Assembly (NCBI GenBank): GCA_040954595.2
Contig: CM082593.2
Coordinates: forward strand, 8,742,001 to 8,806,000
Direction: 5' to 3'
DNA: 64,000 nt
DNA from: Balanoglossus misakiensis
Lineage: Eukaryota > Hemichordata
This document shows positions 24,504 through 37,300 of this stretch, piece after piece. Every line of letters starts with the position of its first letter. Position 1 is the stretch's first letter. The notes below the pieces were generated by a model. That model ran no database searches and was not told the origin of the DNA. It saw nothing but the letters and a program-made list of their open reading frames with translations. The position numbers and the translations under genes were made by a program.

Positions 24504-25086
24504 TAATTATATTATATCATGCTACAGTCCGCGATTCTGATTGGACGAGAGCTGAATCCAGCCATGGTAAAATACTGTTTTACCATGGCTAGCAGTGGTA
24601 AAATGGGCCCCTGAACTAGCATACGGCAGCAAAATGGGCGGTTAAACCACAGTCGCGCGTGTTTAAACCAAATAAATAAAACAAAAATAATGTTGAATTA
24701 ATGGACGTTTTATTTTGGAACTGCTCTGTGGATATAGTTGTCACTTTGCCGCGCGCGAAGTCCGTCTTGTCACTTTTTTGATGTCTGCTTCGTGTTTAAT
24801 GCTCGATCCAGGGCCGCTCGTGTTTACATTCGTCGTCGCCATGTTGGTTCACGATCGTAATTTCTCTTTCTGACACCGTTTCGGTAAGAAAATGACACTG
24901 ATATGCCACAAAAACAGTTGTTGATATAATATAATAGCAATAACCCCCGCCTCAGTCGGGTATACACTCGATTTGGGTACAATTCGCTCCATATAGCACT
25001 CGCCTGTAGGCTCGTGCTATATCATATATGTCTCGAATTGTACCCAAATCTTCAGTATACCCGCCTGCGGCGGGGGTTATTGCTTA
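24504..25086 (-). mobile_element. Hairpin element family E, copy 2 (inverted)
   Basis: Nearly full-length reverse complement of 19767-20341. It begins taattatattatatcatgc and ends with the hairpin at 24946-25084. Together with copy 1 it forms an inverted pair around about 4.2 kb. Confidence 0.85.
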
Positions 25087-25566
25087 AACACATGATTCGG
25101 GTGCCATGTGGCTGACTTGGAATGTTAAGAGTTTCCCAACCTTTTACGCAATCCCATGTTCCAAAACTTGAAAAATCCATCAGGAATTTGCCTAATTAAT
25201 GTTCTCCATGAAATTACATGTACTTGTTACCTGTATGTACTGGAACTACTGCAATGTATAATACTGGTACTTACTCAGTTACTGTGTATCAAATAATGTG
25301 AACAAAGTACATGTAATTGTTCCTGTTCTTTATTCAACAGACATTTTTTTATTGAACGCATATTTCATAGTTCGACTGATTAAGTCACTTGCAATTGTGT
25401 GGGTTGATGATTTGACATTTTACTTGCATCATATTTTGTATGTGATGTAATGACTAATTGAAAATTACAGAGCATTTGTCTTGCACATATGTTAACCGTG
25501 TGTGTGTCCTATTGTCTTTTAGATGTTATTATACTCCTGCCATAACCTACATGTATCACCAAATCC

Positions 25567-25730
25567 TGGCTAATCTGGAAACGTGCTGTATATTACCGAA
25601 CAACTTTCCAGACCCCTTGACATACAAAAATGTAGAGCCACTTGTTAAAATAACCTCTACAAACCAGTCACCTCTGTGAACCGAACAATTACTTTTGTCC
25701 TTCGGTGTTCAGTTTAGACAGGTTTTAGTT
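25567..25730 (+). repeat. Interspersed repeat family J
   Basis: The phrases ctggaaacgtgctgtatatt..gaacaactttcc, caaaccagtcacctctgtga and ttcggtgttcagtttagaca recur in diverged form at 32158-32330 and partly at 29120-29200 and 41996-42060. An old dispersed repeat, not coding. Confidence 0.5.
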
Positions 25731-26550
25731 TACTGTACTTGTGCAGTATATGGAGCCCTGGTGCAGCTGATGTGTTCATTTGTGTGTGCATTCTGAGTCA
25801 ATGATTGAAGTGTTCTGCTACATGCAGCTGGATGCTGATTGTGTAACAATTTTCTTCAGTACTCGTCTGCTTTTTGATTCCAGATGATCCATCCCACCTC
25901 AAGCTGACAATGTAAAACTTGTAGTTTTGTGATTTTGGTACTTAATCCCCGAAAATTATAGAATTTTTCCCAAATTCACAATTTTTTAACAGAACATTCA
26001 TTATGTATTTATGTCATGTGTTAGACAAAACAATTTGATTTTATTTAGTTTCTCAAAATTGGTCAGAATGTAGTTGTATTGTTTTTTCAGTGATAAATAC
26101 TTTGATGTTATTGTTACTAGGGGATAGTTGTCTTGCTGTGTGGGTACCTGGTATGCTTCTTCACAAGGCTGATTATCTAATCTTATCTTATCAAATCAAA
26201 CGATAAAAATGTTTTTGTCCCATGAAGGTAATGGCCAGACTTACAAACAAGCTACATACCACATTGATAAAAGTACACGCAGACCTGGATGTATTTCAAG
26301 CAGTATTGTCTGTACAGTGTCTTTCAATTTCCACTTTTGAAACAAAAGTTTAGCCTGCTTGTATTCAGGCCCAGTAAGAAAAACATTCTGTTCCTTGGAC
26401 AAATGAGCTGAACAATTGTATTGATGATTGAAATTCAACAATTGGTCCATTGAGTGTACAGGGAATTTCAGGTTATTACAACAGGATAGTTTAAGAAAAT
26501 TGCAAAACTACTGTTTTCTGTGAGAGAAGTCACAGTTTAAGCAATTGATT

Positions 26551-26842
26551 TTAAAGCCTCTAGAGCTGCCAAATTTCAAATATTTTTTGATCGCTATCCT
26601 TTAAAATCCTCACCACTACGCTAATATTACTTGTATTTGCATCAGTTTGTCATTCTTTGCGACATAATACCACGATACTAGCTGTGCACTGTTTGTATGG
26701 AGGCTGATTAAATGGGTGCAGCACCAGTTTAATATATAGTGTGTTCAAATTGTAACATACAGCCACAATCGGGCGTTGATGAGATGTTCATGTATACCTA
26801 TCACTAGTATCAGAAAGCTTATTTCGATGTATTTGGCATGAA
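26551..26842 (+). mobile_element. MITE family B, copy 2
   Basis: It starts TTAAAGCCTCTAGAGCTGCC and carries cctttaaaatcctcacc and the cactgtttgtatggaggctg phrase. The right inverted end is missing or diverged. Similar to 38857-39214. Confidence 0.75.
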
Positions 26843-26900
26843 TTCTTGGGATGACTATTGCTTAGGTTTTTTGGATGGAGAAAAATGTGCACTTTTGTGT

Positions 26901-27097
26901 ACAGTTGAACCTGTCTATAGTGGCCAGTCAACGGACTTTCCTAAACTGGCTTTGTAGATACATTTAGGTGGCCTTTATAGACAGGTCAATTAATGCACAG
27001 TCATGTAAATTGCACAGGGACTGTAACAAAGTGGTCACTATAGTCAAGTGGCCACTATAAAAAGGTGGTCACTGACATACATGTAGGTTTGACTGTT
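26901..27097 (+). repeat. Repeat family I, copy 1
   Basis: Internally repetitive phrases (ctgtctatagtggccag, cctttatagacaggtcaatt, ggtcactatag) between gttgaacctg and ggtttgactg ends. An inverted copy lies at 27931-28104 and a partial one at the right window edge. Confidence 0.75.
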
Positions 27098-27392
27098 TGC
27101 CATTTTCTTTAAAGAAACTACCTGGCCAGTAGCTTTAAAATCATCTGAATAATAATATTATCGGTTGATCTGCATGACTTGGTAGGGCTGGTACATCGCG
27201 TCCCCAATCAACCCATTTAATGCAAAGAATTTCCATCAACAGCTTCAAAGTGGTGCAGACTAATTAGAGCATAGGTTGAAATTTTAGTGTGATAACAGTT
27301 GTTGACATGCATGAGCAGTGCAGATTGGAATCTTTCACTGAACCTGTATTTTTGGACTAACAGCTGTCTGTTTACTGAAATCTTTCATACCC

Positions 27393-27521
27393 AGGGTTCT
27401 CCCCAGAGCAATTACAGAGTGTGGGCCACTACACTGTAACTTTTGGAAAACAGTATGATGGCAATTTTCTATATTATGCTAATTAGTCACCATTCTGTCA
27501 GAAAATCCTGGGGAGAACACT
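27393..27521 (-). mobile_element. MITE family K, copy 2
   Basis: Starts agggttctccccagagcaat and ends aatcctggggagaacact; reverse orientation relative to 21821-21937. Confidence 0.8.
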
Positions 27522-27930
27522 TCGCTAATCAAGCTAATCTACATCTGTCGCATAAAAACCTTACAAGGATGAACTTACATGTACCTGTTCATAAATTTGT
27601 GTTCTCCACAAACTTTGAACCATAGCTGATATTACTCTGTACATGTATAGTCTACAGTATTTTGTAAGGTTCATTGCAGCTGAACAAACAACTGGACAAC
27701 ACAAGTACATGTACTGGCCAAAGACATCGATTTCTGTTAAAATGAAGTTTACTGCTTTCTTTTGATTATCATTAAACCTCCCAGTTTAATATCATCACAA
27801 AGAAAATATACATTTCCAAGAAATCTGTTGAGTTCTGCCTAATCTCTATGTGCAGTAGGCTGAGTGTATACAGTGCAGTAACAGGTACAATGTGATTGGC
27901 TGCTCACAGTCTATTTGTCACATGATATAA

Positions 27931-28104
27931 TAGTCAAACCCCTCTTTAATAGTGGTCACCTCTATATAGTGGCCACTTTGTTACAGTCCCTGTGCAATTC
28001 ACATGTGCATTAATTGACCTGTCTATAAAGGCCACCTGTCTATAAAAGCCAGTTTATGAAATTCCCTTGACTGGCCACTATACAATGTAGACAAGTTCGA
28101 CTGT
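27931..28104 (-). repeat. Repeat family I, copy 2 (inverted)
   Basis: Reads tagtcaaacccctctttaat..tggtcacc..aattgacctgtctataaagg..ggccactata..gttcgactgt, the reverse complement of 26901-27097. The two copies lie about 0.83 kb apart. Confidence 0.75.
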
Positions 28105-28492
28105 ACATGGTACAGTGTACTTGTCAATCTTACAATCTGTCAAGGGAGGTTGGGGGGGGGGGGCTTGCCACTGTTTGCTGGTGAAACTGGAGCAGTAATT
28201 GCTTCTCCAAGAGCAGCTGTAAACTACCAAGGTCACATTAGCTAGCGTTTGTATTTGATAGTAACGTAAATATATGGCCAACAGTGGCATTCGCTGCCCA
28301 TGTGGGTTCTGTATCCAAACTGACAAAATGAGACACTGTTTACTTTAAATAGGGTATTTATTGTCATTTTCCACTTCTAAACAACTCACGAGGGTACTGT
28401 ATTAACATTTCAAGTTTTAATTCAACTGAAAATTAGTCAACATTAATACATCAAAAAGATGAGACGAAAGTCCAACTGATAGTGCAAACAAC

Positions 28493-28521
28493 CAACCAAC
28501 CAACCAAACAAACAAACAAAC
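28493..28521 (+). repeat. (CAAC/CAAA)n microsatellite
   Basis: Tandem caac then caaa units. Confidence 0.8.
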
Positions 28522-29219
28522 AGGTTTGGTGCCAGTATACTAAGGTACCGTCCCACACAATCTACATAGTCTGCACTCCATATATAACTGTCCTGACAAA
28601 CTTGGCTACAAGTATGAATGTTTCATTGACGCCTAATGGTCACATCTACTGATCAAGAGTAACATAGAACATCTGTACATGCAATGATGCATAGAAACGA
28701 CATTTTCTAACATTGTTACATTTTCATGCATATACATGTTTTGGGGATAAATTTAATGTGAAATGTGACAAGTATGTCTAGAAGGAAGTATTCGTATTCT
28801 ATGATTGGAATATGGATGTACATTTTGTAAATTTGTCATGAAATTATTTATAGATGTCTGAAATTAAAAAATCAAGGTACAAAATATACATGTAACCGTG
28901 GAATGTGTATTACCATGGAGGTTAATCACTCCAGATTCTGCTGTGTGTTTGGGTAATTTTGAAAAAAAGGACTGATTTCAGTGTACATGGAAGTCTACAC
29001 ATGTAAATGAACTGATGAATGTGTAGACTGAACTGACTTTCTGCAACTTTCAAGTTTCATTTCAACCTGAGTTGACAAACAGCAACACCCCCATGGTGTA
29101 ACATCAAATACAGGGGAGCCTGTCTAAACTGAACATCAAATGTACTGAAGAAATTATTTAGTTTGCAAAGGTGTCCAGTTTGTATGTAGAGGTTCTTTAA
29201 TATGTGGTTGACCACTTGC

Positions 29220-29335
29220 AGTGTTCTCCCCAGGATTTTCAGGCAGAGTGATGGTTAATTTACATAACAATATGGATAATTGTTATGTTAATGGTTTCTG
29301 ATGTTTTCCAAAAACGGCCAGTGGGCTAAACTTGT
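29220..29335 (+). mobile_element. MITE family K, partial copy 3
   Basis: The left end agtgttctccccaggatttt and the taatttacataacaat phrase match 21821-21937. The right inverted end is lost. Confidence 0.65.
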
Positions 29336-31296
29336 GGTGTCTCTGAATTTGTGGGTCATCTAGCATAATAAATATCAATTGTAAAAGCATTGGGCTTGGT
29401 ATGTCTTGCTGAGATCTCTGAAATTTTCATCACATCCCTACACAGAAGGTAAACCATAGTTCGTCACAGAGTGCCCGTACATATCTCTACCACACACTGG
29501 GGTCAATAGAGATACACATATATTTTATTTTTTAGATTTGAAACTTGCTCATTTGAAATTGGCTTGTGATTGCCATGTGTCAATACCATGAAAGCACACA
29601 CGCAAATGCTAAATGTCATGCCTGGCTGTTTCCATGTGTTTTCTGCCTGTCACAAAAAAAATTCTACATCATGGCTGCTGTCTGCAGCATTGTTAATTAT
29701 CCTCTGGCTGTTCAGCCTTCTACTGTTTTCTGCTTGTATGTATTTTTAGTGAGGATAATAGTCTGGGCATGTATTTATAAAAAGCCAAGTTGTTAAATAT
29801 TCTAATTACATTAATAAGCAGGTTTACATTTCTGAATAAACCATCATGAGTAAGGGCTACTACATGTACCCGTACATGTGAAAGAAGTGAGGATTGATCC
29901 AAGACACTGCCGAACTAGAATCTTGTTTTCTATTTCTGTATTATTGGGCACAATGCAAAACAGCGTTTATTCCCAAAAGGTAGAGAGAAATTTTGTTAAC
30001 TCTAAGAGCGGCATTCTACCGGTATATAAATACGTAATGAACTGAACATATGTACATGTACATATTGTGACTGACATGTACACCCAAATAAAATTTTGAA
30101 CAGCGCCCTCTAGTGCTAGTCGACATACTAGCAACTTTCATGTTGTTTTCTGACAGCAGAACTACTGAAATATCACACTATTTTGTCCTGCAAAACTGTG
30201 AATACTTCAAGAAATAATTTTTGAGTGTGATATCTGTAGAAAGTAGAGCTGCATGAGTTACATATGTGTACAGTATAGGTTAAACTGACCGCAAAATATA
30301 AAGGGCATGGGGAGGGGAATATGTGTATATGTATTGTATTATTAAAAGGGGAATTGTTTGATTGGAGGGAGGGGGCTGGAGGATTTGAGATTGTCAGCAA
30401 TTGTTTTTCAGCCACTGTTACAGAAATAATCTATTGCAAGTCTTACTTTTTTCAAGGCACTGCAGAACATTTTTTTCTCTGCACCATTTGCCAATTGTTT
30501 CCCCCCCCCCAAATAAATCCCCCATCCACCTCTTGAAATCAAATGTTTCTCTCCTAATTATGATAACTTTGGTATAAATCCAGCTTACTGATTGGATGAT
30601 GCTGGGCTTTATTTTCTGAAGTAGAACGAAGACCTTGGTCTAGATAATGCAGAATAATTTTGAAAAATGAATTAGAACATGTTGAAGAAAAGCATACCCA
30701 AATACACAAGTAGAACACACTTAAAATTTTATCGGCTGTTATGTAGCAGTCAATGTAATTCCAAAGGGAATGGAATCCCACCTCAGGCCATATGGCACAA
30801 ATGTGAGAGATTAGACATGACGTTTGCATGATGGGGTGTGAAAATTACTTCGTATTGATCCCTATTTCATGATCAAGCGCAGAATTGTTTGGAGCAAGCA
30901 GGCAAAACACGGTTAGATACTAGGTACATGTAAGTGGGGGGGGGGGGGGGTTGACTTTGACTGCTGCAGTATGGTAAGGATACAAGATATACCTGTACAG
31001 TTGACAACAAACCAAAAACAGTCCCTTTCCGTTCCTCAACTGAAAAGCATTTGCCAATCATACATGATGACTTACATGTACTTGTGCAATATCCATTTTG
31101 GGAAAATCTCAATACCAACACTAACGTGCTCCAGTTGAAAAAAATGACTTTTCTCACACACGTTTTCTTTTGAAAGTGGCATCGATCTCCATGGATGTCA
31201 ATGTACTGATTAACCTGCAGTAAAAGTGTTATCTCTGGTGATTTGCTTTCCATTACACACATCTCTCATTCCCTGCAACTGTTCATTGTCTTTCAG

Positions 31297-31308
31297 AATA
31301 ACTGAATA
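31297..31308 (+). promoter_or_regulatory. Translation start context of the cadherin gene
   Basis: The exon begins after acceptor tgtctttcag. An in-frame TGA at 31303-31305 sits two codons before the ATG at 31309, so no longer N-terminus is possible from this exon. An A at -3 gives a favourable context. Confidence 0.6.
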
Positions 31309-31381
31309 ATGAAGAAGAAAAACATATTGCAGATCGAGAACTGCCATTTGGTGATACTGGTTGTGCTGTTCCTGAAACATG
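31309..31381 (+). CDS. CDH23: Cadherin coding exon 1: signal peptide
   Basis: Starts at ATG 31309 and ends before gtaagt (phase 1). Encodes MKKKNILQIENCHLVILVVL and FLKHG: a basic start followed by a hydrophobic core. Cleavage probably follows LGQA, encoded in the next exon. Confidence 0.85.
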
Positions 31382-34300
31382 GTAAGTTTTATCTGCACGG
31401 CTGATATATGTACATGTATGAAGAGTACATGCTGATAGTTAGTCGACAGTAGTTATCTGGGAAGGACTAATTGTTATCATCTACATTACATGCACGCTTA
31501 CATGTATGTGGTGGAATTATAGCAGACTCACACGGTTTGTTGAAGCTGTGGAGTTATTCCACAGCAAGGGTTTATGAAGACTCTCCACACTGGCACAGTC
31601 ACTGTGCCTTGTTTTTTGTGTACTGAGTCGACATTCGAAGGCCGAGATAACGTCGGATGAGCTGCCAGACACAGCGACTGTCCGTTCTTGTAAGGTCATG
31701 AATATTCATTAGTCAAAAGATACATCTTTGTTTCTTGCCTTATTCATGTACGATGAGTGAATGAATGAATGAACTAGACTCTTCTCCATGATTTTTTGAA
31801 AGTGACGGTCCTTGATTCAGTGAGTGTTAAATTTATTTCTCATTGGTGGATGCCTAGAGTTCTATAAAGTTCCCAGATCAGGCAGAAATCGCTGCCAGTC
31901 GCTTGCAAGAACGTCCTGACCTTAAGATTCTCGGCCCGTCTTGAGGACCAGTTGTGATAGACAGGGAAGAACGCGAATCCCAGGGTCTCTGCCAGACTAT
32001 AGGGTTCATGTAATGTGTTTGAGAGATTTAGGAAATAAAAGCCAATACCAAAAATGGCCTACGGTACTCCCAATCGGTCAAATATGTGACAAGTTGTAAA
32101 ACCTGCAGCCTGTTGCATATGAAAGACAGATATCCACTAGAATAGCATATACAGAAAAACCTGACCTAAGCAAACCTTTTTCAATCTGGAAACTTGTCTA
32201 TACCGAACACCTTTCCCTATCCCTTTGACAGAGAAGCACATGTTAAAAGAGCCTCTATATTAAACCCGAAACTCCTCTATAAAACCGACCAGTTTCTTCA
32301 CTCCCTTTGGTGTTCATAAAGCTTGTTCTCCACATTTCTGTGAACACAGTATTTGTGATATTCTAACTGCATGATGAACTTTTTGTGTTTTATTGCAGTG
32401 TCGCTAGGACAAGCCAATCTTCCACCGTCATTTGTAGAAATTCCAGGCACAAATCCTGTGAAATATTATGATATGGATAAAGAGATTTTTAATGAAAATC
32501 TTGAAGTGGGTAAGTGCTTGGTTCATTCTTCAGAATGTTCATATATTTATTTGTATGAAATATGTGGTAAAGCATGTGAATTATGTGATCATTTAATGGG
32601 TATAAAACAATGGCATCTGTACGGTAGGATAGGATGCGCAAGCCAGGATGCTCATGGCTTCTCTGTGACCAAAAGACCAGTGCTTCTCAAACCAAGCTGA
32701 ATGCCAGTCTTGTTACTTTTTGTCGTCTGCTTCATGTTTAACGCTCGATCCCGGGCACCCGTGTTTACATTCATTGTTGCGAGTTTGGTTCGCATTCGTA
32801 ACTTCTTTTTCTGACGCTGTTTTGGTAAGAAAATGACACTGATATGCCACAAAAACAATTGTTGATATAATATAATAGCAATAACCCCCTGCCTCAGTCG
32901 GGTATACGCGAGATTCGGGTACAATTCGAGACATATAGCACAAGCCGTTAGGCGAGTGCTATATGGAGCGAATTGTACCCAAATCGAGTGTTCAGGATCT
33001 TTAATGATATTGCATGCTTTTCTTTCAACTGCCTTATAGTGCGTATTTAGCAGAGAGATTTGACGGCAGCCTAGAAATTTTTCCGCCATTGTCAATATCT
33101 TTTTATTTTGTTTCTCTTTGCAGGTTCAGTGATATATACGCTTGAAGCGTCTGATCCTGAAAATGATCCTATAACATTTGATATCACCACAGGATCAGAT
33201 TTCTTTGCTATTTCAAGCCAAAATGATACACATGCGAACGTGGTTTTGATAAAGGAGTTGGATTATGAGGTATGATTTGGTCATTTGCGTTGTTGATTTG
33301 GCGGAGGGTCATACTAGTATCTCAACATAGGATACGCAGGTCCTAGAAAAATGAATACATGTAAAACATATTTTTATTGTAATTATTATGAATAAAAATG
33401 GTAAAAAATATTAATAATAATAATAATTAGTATTAATAATTATTATTATTATTATCAAAAATAGCATTATTGTTATTGTAGTAGTTCTTGTTATCTATCA
33501 TGTGTTAAAATCCAACATACCTATGCATTCTGTCTCCCTGACACGACTGACTACCAATAGTCATGTTAGTACTGTACTGGCCAACTCTCCCAAATATAAA
33601 AATTACCAAGGGCTGCAAGTTGGTTTTTTACAACTGATTTTCATTTGCCCCCCAAAAAAACCACCAAGTCAACATCGGAATCGCTAAATTTCGACATGGG
33701 CCAACTTACAGTACTCACACTCGACAAACCTGATCCGTACTGTACCTCATATTGTACATAAAGCTGGAAAATCTACAGTTTCAATCTCGGAATGAATATG
33801 ACTGCCTGATTCAAAATTTGAAATCAACCAATCGCATTGTGTGTATCAGGAGAAGTCGTCATCCCTGAGCCGATACACGCTATGCGATTGTTTCTGATAG
33901 TCATCCAGGGAATGGTATTTTGCACCACTCTGTACTACAATGGTTGAGCCATGTACTTGGTGCTTTTTATCAGAATGTAGATATTGTGTTTTCTTTGATT
34001 TTAGCACAAAAAAACCTCCCCCAAATCAGGTGACTTGTGGCTGGTGAAAAAGAGTTCTACATTATAGACTAAACAAATTCTCAGAAGACATATATGCAAA
34101 AATCACCCTTGGTGAATTCTCCGTTTAAGATATCAATGTTGTATTTTGGGGAGAAATTTAGTAATTTTTGGTTTTGGTACATTTTAGTATACATATAGTC
34201 AAGGCGGTGTGTGTCACGCGCAAAGCATCATGGGAGTTCCAACATGAGTAAGCGTTCATTTGACTTCCGGCTGGCCTTGAGTACACATGTTAGCAGTGTC

Positions 34301-37300
34301 TGGACGATCACTTTCTTTGAACCTTTTACGTAGGATATTTTGATTTTTGTGACACCGGACATTTAGTCGTGCACAGATTGGTACCAAGTTCGTTCTCTAA
34401 GATATTTTCGGCTCGCTTGACGATTTTAACCGTCTGTTCGGATCGATGTACTGGTCGCGGGGCTATGCGCATACGTCGACGGGGCGTAGCTGCATGATGG
34501 CCGCCGAGCGTGAAAAGCTTTACCGTAGGCCAACATACCGTTGCAGCTTTTATATTCGTTCTATTACAACTCAATTTTCTTCTCAAATATGTACAGTATT
34601 TTTTTAAAATCCCACACCAAACCGCAAATAAACGAAAACCAGAAGACTTCTTTTTATTTTACGCACAATGAGTACAAGAAACCTACATGCATGTTTGTAA
34701 ATATGTGGTTAGTTACGCAAGTCAAACGGCGCGCGTCCTTAACTACCACATGAAAAATCGTATGTAAGTGCTTGAAAGAAAATTTTACTGCCACTGGAAT
34801 GGTACCGAAGTGAGCGTAATGTCGTTGGTCTTTTTCAGGAATGTGTTGACTGTAATAGGGTTATTCTAAAATTTAGTATTACAGTAAGTTGCGATCACCA
34901 CGGCCTTCACATACGGAGAGGGAATGTGTTAGGCGCCTATGAGATAGTGCAGTTTCTAAATACGGTGAAATCGATAAAATAAAAGGGGCGCTTTGGGGCT
35001 CCCATGCAATTTCACACACATTACATATTAGTCTTTCAAAATATACTCATAACAAAGCTGTGCGCTCACTGTTTAGTCTGCCTGCTAACTTCAAACTACG
35101 TCGTCCAAGTACGATCGTTGGCAACAGTACGCCATGATGCCAGCTGACATACCGAGTGAAAAAAAACCAAAAAATCGCGACTTGGAACAAAATCGATAGT
35201 ACTTTCCTCACAGAACGATGCTAACATACATGAACTTATTAAAATTCGATTGTTTTTTTGTTCGAATGGAGTTTCCTTTACATAACCTACGAGAACATAA
35301 GTCGATTGCGCACAGAAAGCTACACGCGTGACACTGCTGGGTCGACCATGTTTTGCTGACTAAGAGCGGGTTAAACCGGAAGTGACGTTGTGACACTCAC
35401 CACCTTCATATAGTCAAGCTGCAACTGATAATGTACTGTAAAACCGGATATTTTCGCGAGCAATAAATTGTTGTGAAATACGCAAGAGCTAAAAAAAATG
35501 TTTTTCAGAGATTACGATGCAGTGAAATACAAGAACGCGAAAATTAACCCTCGCATAACAGTTGCATGATTTGATAATCACTAAAATTTCCTGTCGCGAA
35601 GATTATCCGTTTTACAGTATCATGTATGGCATTTTTCATTCATAATTTCTCATCTTATGGGAGCAGTTTCATTGACTTTTTTTTTGTAATTCTCTCTGAC
35701 AGACAGATACTTCCCATGACATCACATGGACGCTCAATGATGGTGAAAACGTTGATGTAAGTATGCACTTTTTGTGCACATGTACTATACACATATTTCA
35801 TGGTAAAACCTGAATTGTTTTGTCCATATTCTGTTGTCAGTCTGTCCGTCCGTCAAAACATTAAAGAGTTGACAACTGGAGCCTGTATATCAGTGGAACT
35901 TGGTGTGTGCATGGGATGTGCACTGTTGATGTGAGATCATTCAAATGAAGTTTTAAATTAGTGTAATTACCTCAAGAAATAAAATAAAGTAATGTGAAAT
36001 TTTGAGTAGAAAGTGTCAGGGGCTGATCTATTTACAGCCTCCCCGTGTGACATAGGTTGTACTATTAAAAAGAAATTTCTATCTTACTTTTGTCATTATC
36101 TGACTGTACGTGTGTATTTTTCTCTTTGGCAGGTTGACGTACAAATTGCTGTGTATGTCACTGATGTCAACGATAATGCCCCACAGTTTGTTGGGGCACC
36201 ATACATAGGTTATGTTGATGAGGTAGGAATCATTTCATTTGTTGTGGGGTTATTCCCATGATCACTTGAAGTGGAGCTTTGCTACTACACTGGATATCAT
36301 GAACCACATAACGCACACGCGGCTTGTGTGGGACAAAAAATCCCCAACTTGTGAGAGTAATCGAATCTCACACCCCCAAGGACTTGGGATCATATTTCTC
36401 ACACGAGTTGGGGATTTTTCGTCCCGCACGAGCAGCAGGCGAGTGTGGGACAGAATATCCCCGACGAGTGTGAGAAATATGATCCCAGGTCCTTTGTGTG
36501 TGGGATTATATTAAATTCATTAAAAAACATTGAATAAATGACTCTGGAACTGTCGTCTGGCACGTTGTAGCTCTGTCCCTATAATACACACCACGCCATT
36601 GGATAACATTTAGTGCGCGTTAGCATAAGACGCTTTGTCAACCAATCAGCGCTCGCATCATATACAGCTTCCGATTAAGTAAGAGTGTGGGATTGATTTG
36701 TTCTCACACTCCTGGCGTGCTGGGAGTGTGGGATCAGAGTGTGAGACCAAATCAATCCCACACTCTCACAGAATCGAAATCTGATTGGATGACTAATGTG
36801 CACTAAAATGTTATCCAATGGCGTGATGTGTATTACACAGACAGAAATAACAACGTGCTAGACGACAGTTGCACAGTCAATTATTCAATGTTTCTAATAC
36901 CAATTTGGCTAATTTGTGGCCGTGTGAGAAATATATTCTCACACGGCCACAATTTTATAGGGAGGAGAACAAGAATATATAGTCTATACACAAATGTAGT
37001 TGATGTTAAAAAATGCCAGATAGTGATCCTTTGAGTTCAGATGAGTGACATGTACAGCAACTGAAACTGAATGTTATACCAAAAGTTTTGATGATTTATC
37101 GCACATGTTCTTATTGTTTTCATATTCAAAGTTTAGTTTGTGACCTTTTGCATCAATTCAGCAGACCCACACATGCAAATGATTGCTTACATGCAATATA
37201 ACTCATTTATAATATTTGTCATTTTGTGTATATTTGCATAACAGGATGCAGAAATTGGACACACTGTGTTAACCGTGGCGGCAAAGGATGCAGATTCTTC

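Larger units (their letters stand above)
13199..31296 (+). other. Probable 18 kb first intron of the cadherin gene (or intergenic)
   Basis: Between the donor at 13199 and the acceptor tgtctttcag at 31287-31296 I find no exon with a recognisable domain. It holds MITEs (families A, B, E, G, I, J, K, Q, R), microsatellites and G/C homopolymers. Stretches not itemised, such as 15000-17650, 21950-23300 and 28105-29120, show nothing I can name. Confidence 0.4.

Noticed and set aside
30873-31262. 129-codon minus-strand frame upstream of the cadherin start
   Set aside because: Includes a poly-G tract and has no domain; it sits in the putative first intron.
32652-33095. 147-codon minus-strand frame
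   Set aside because: Spans a truncated family E transposon copy and lies in a cadherin intron.
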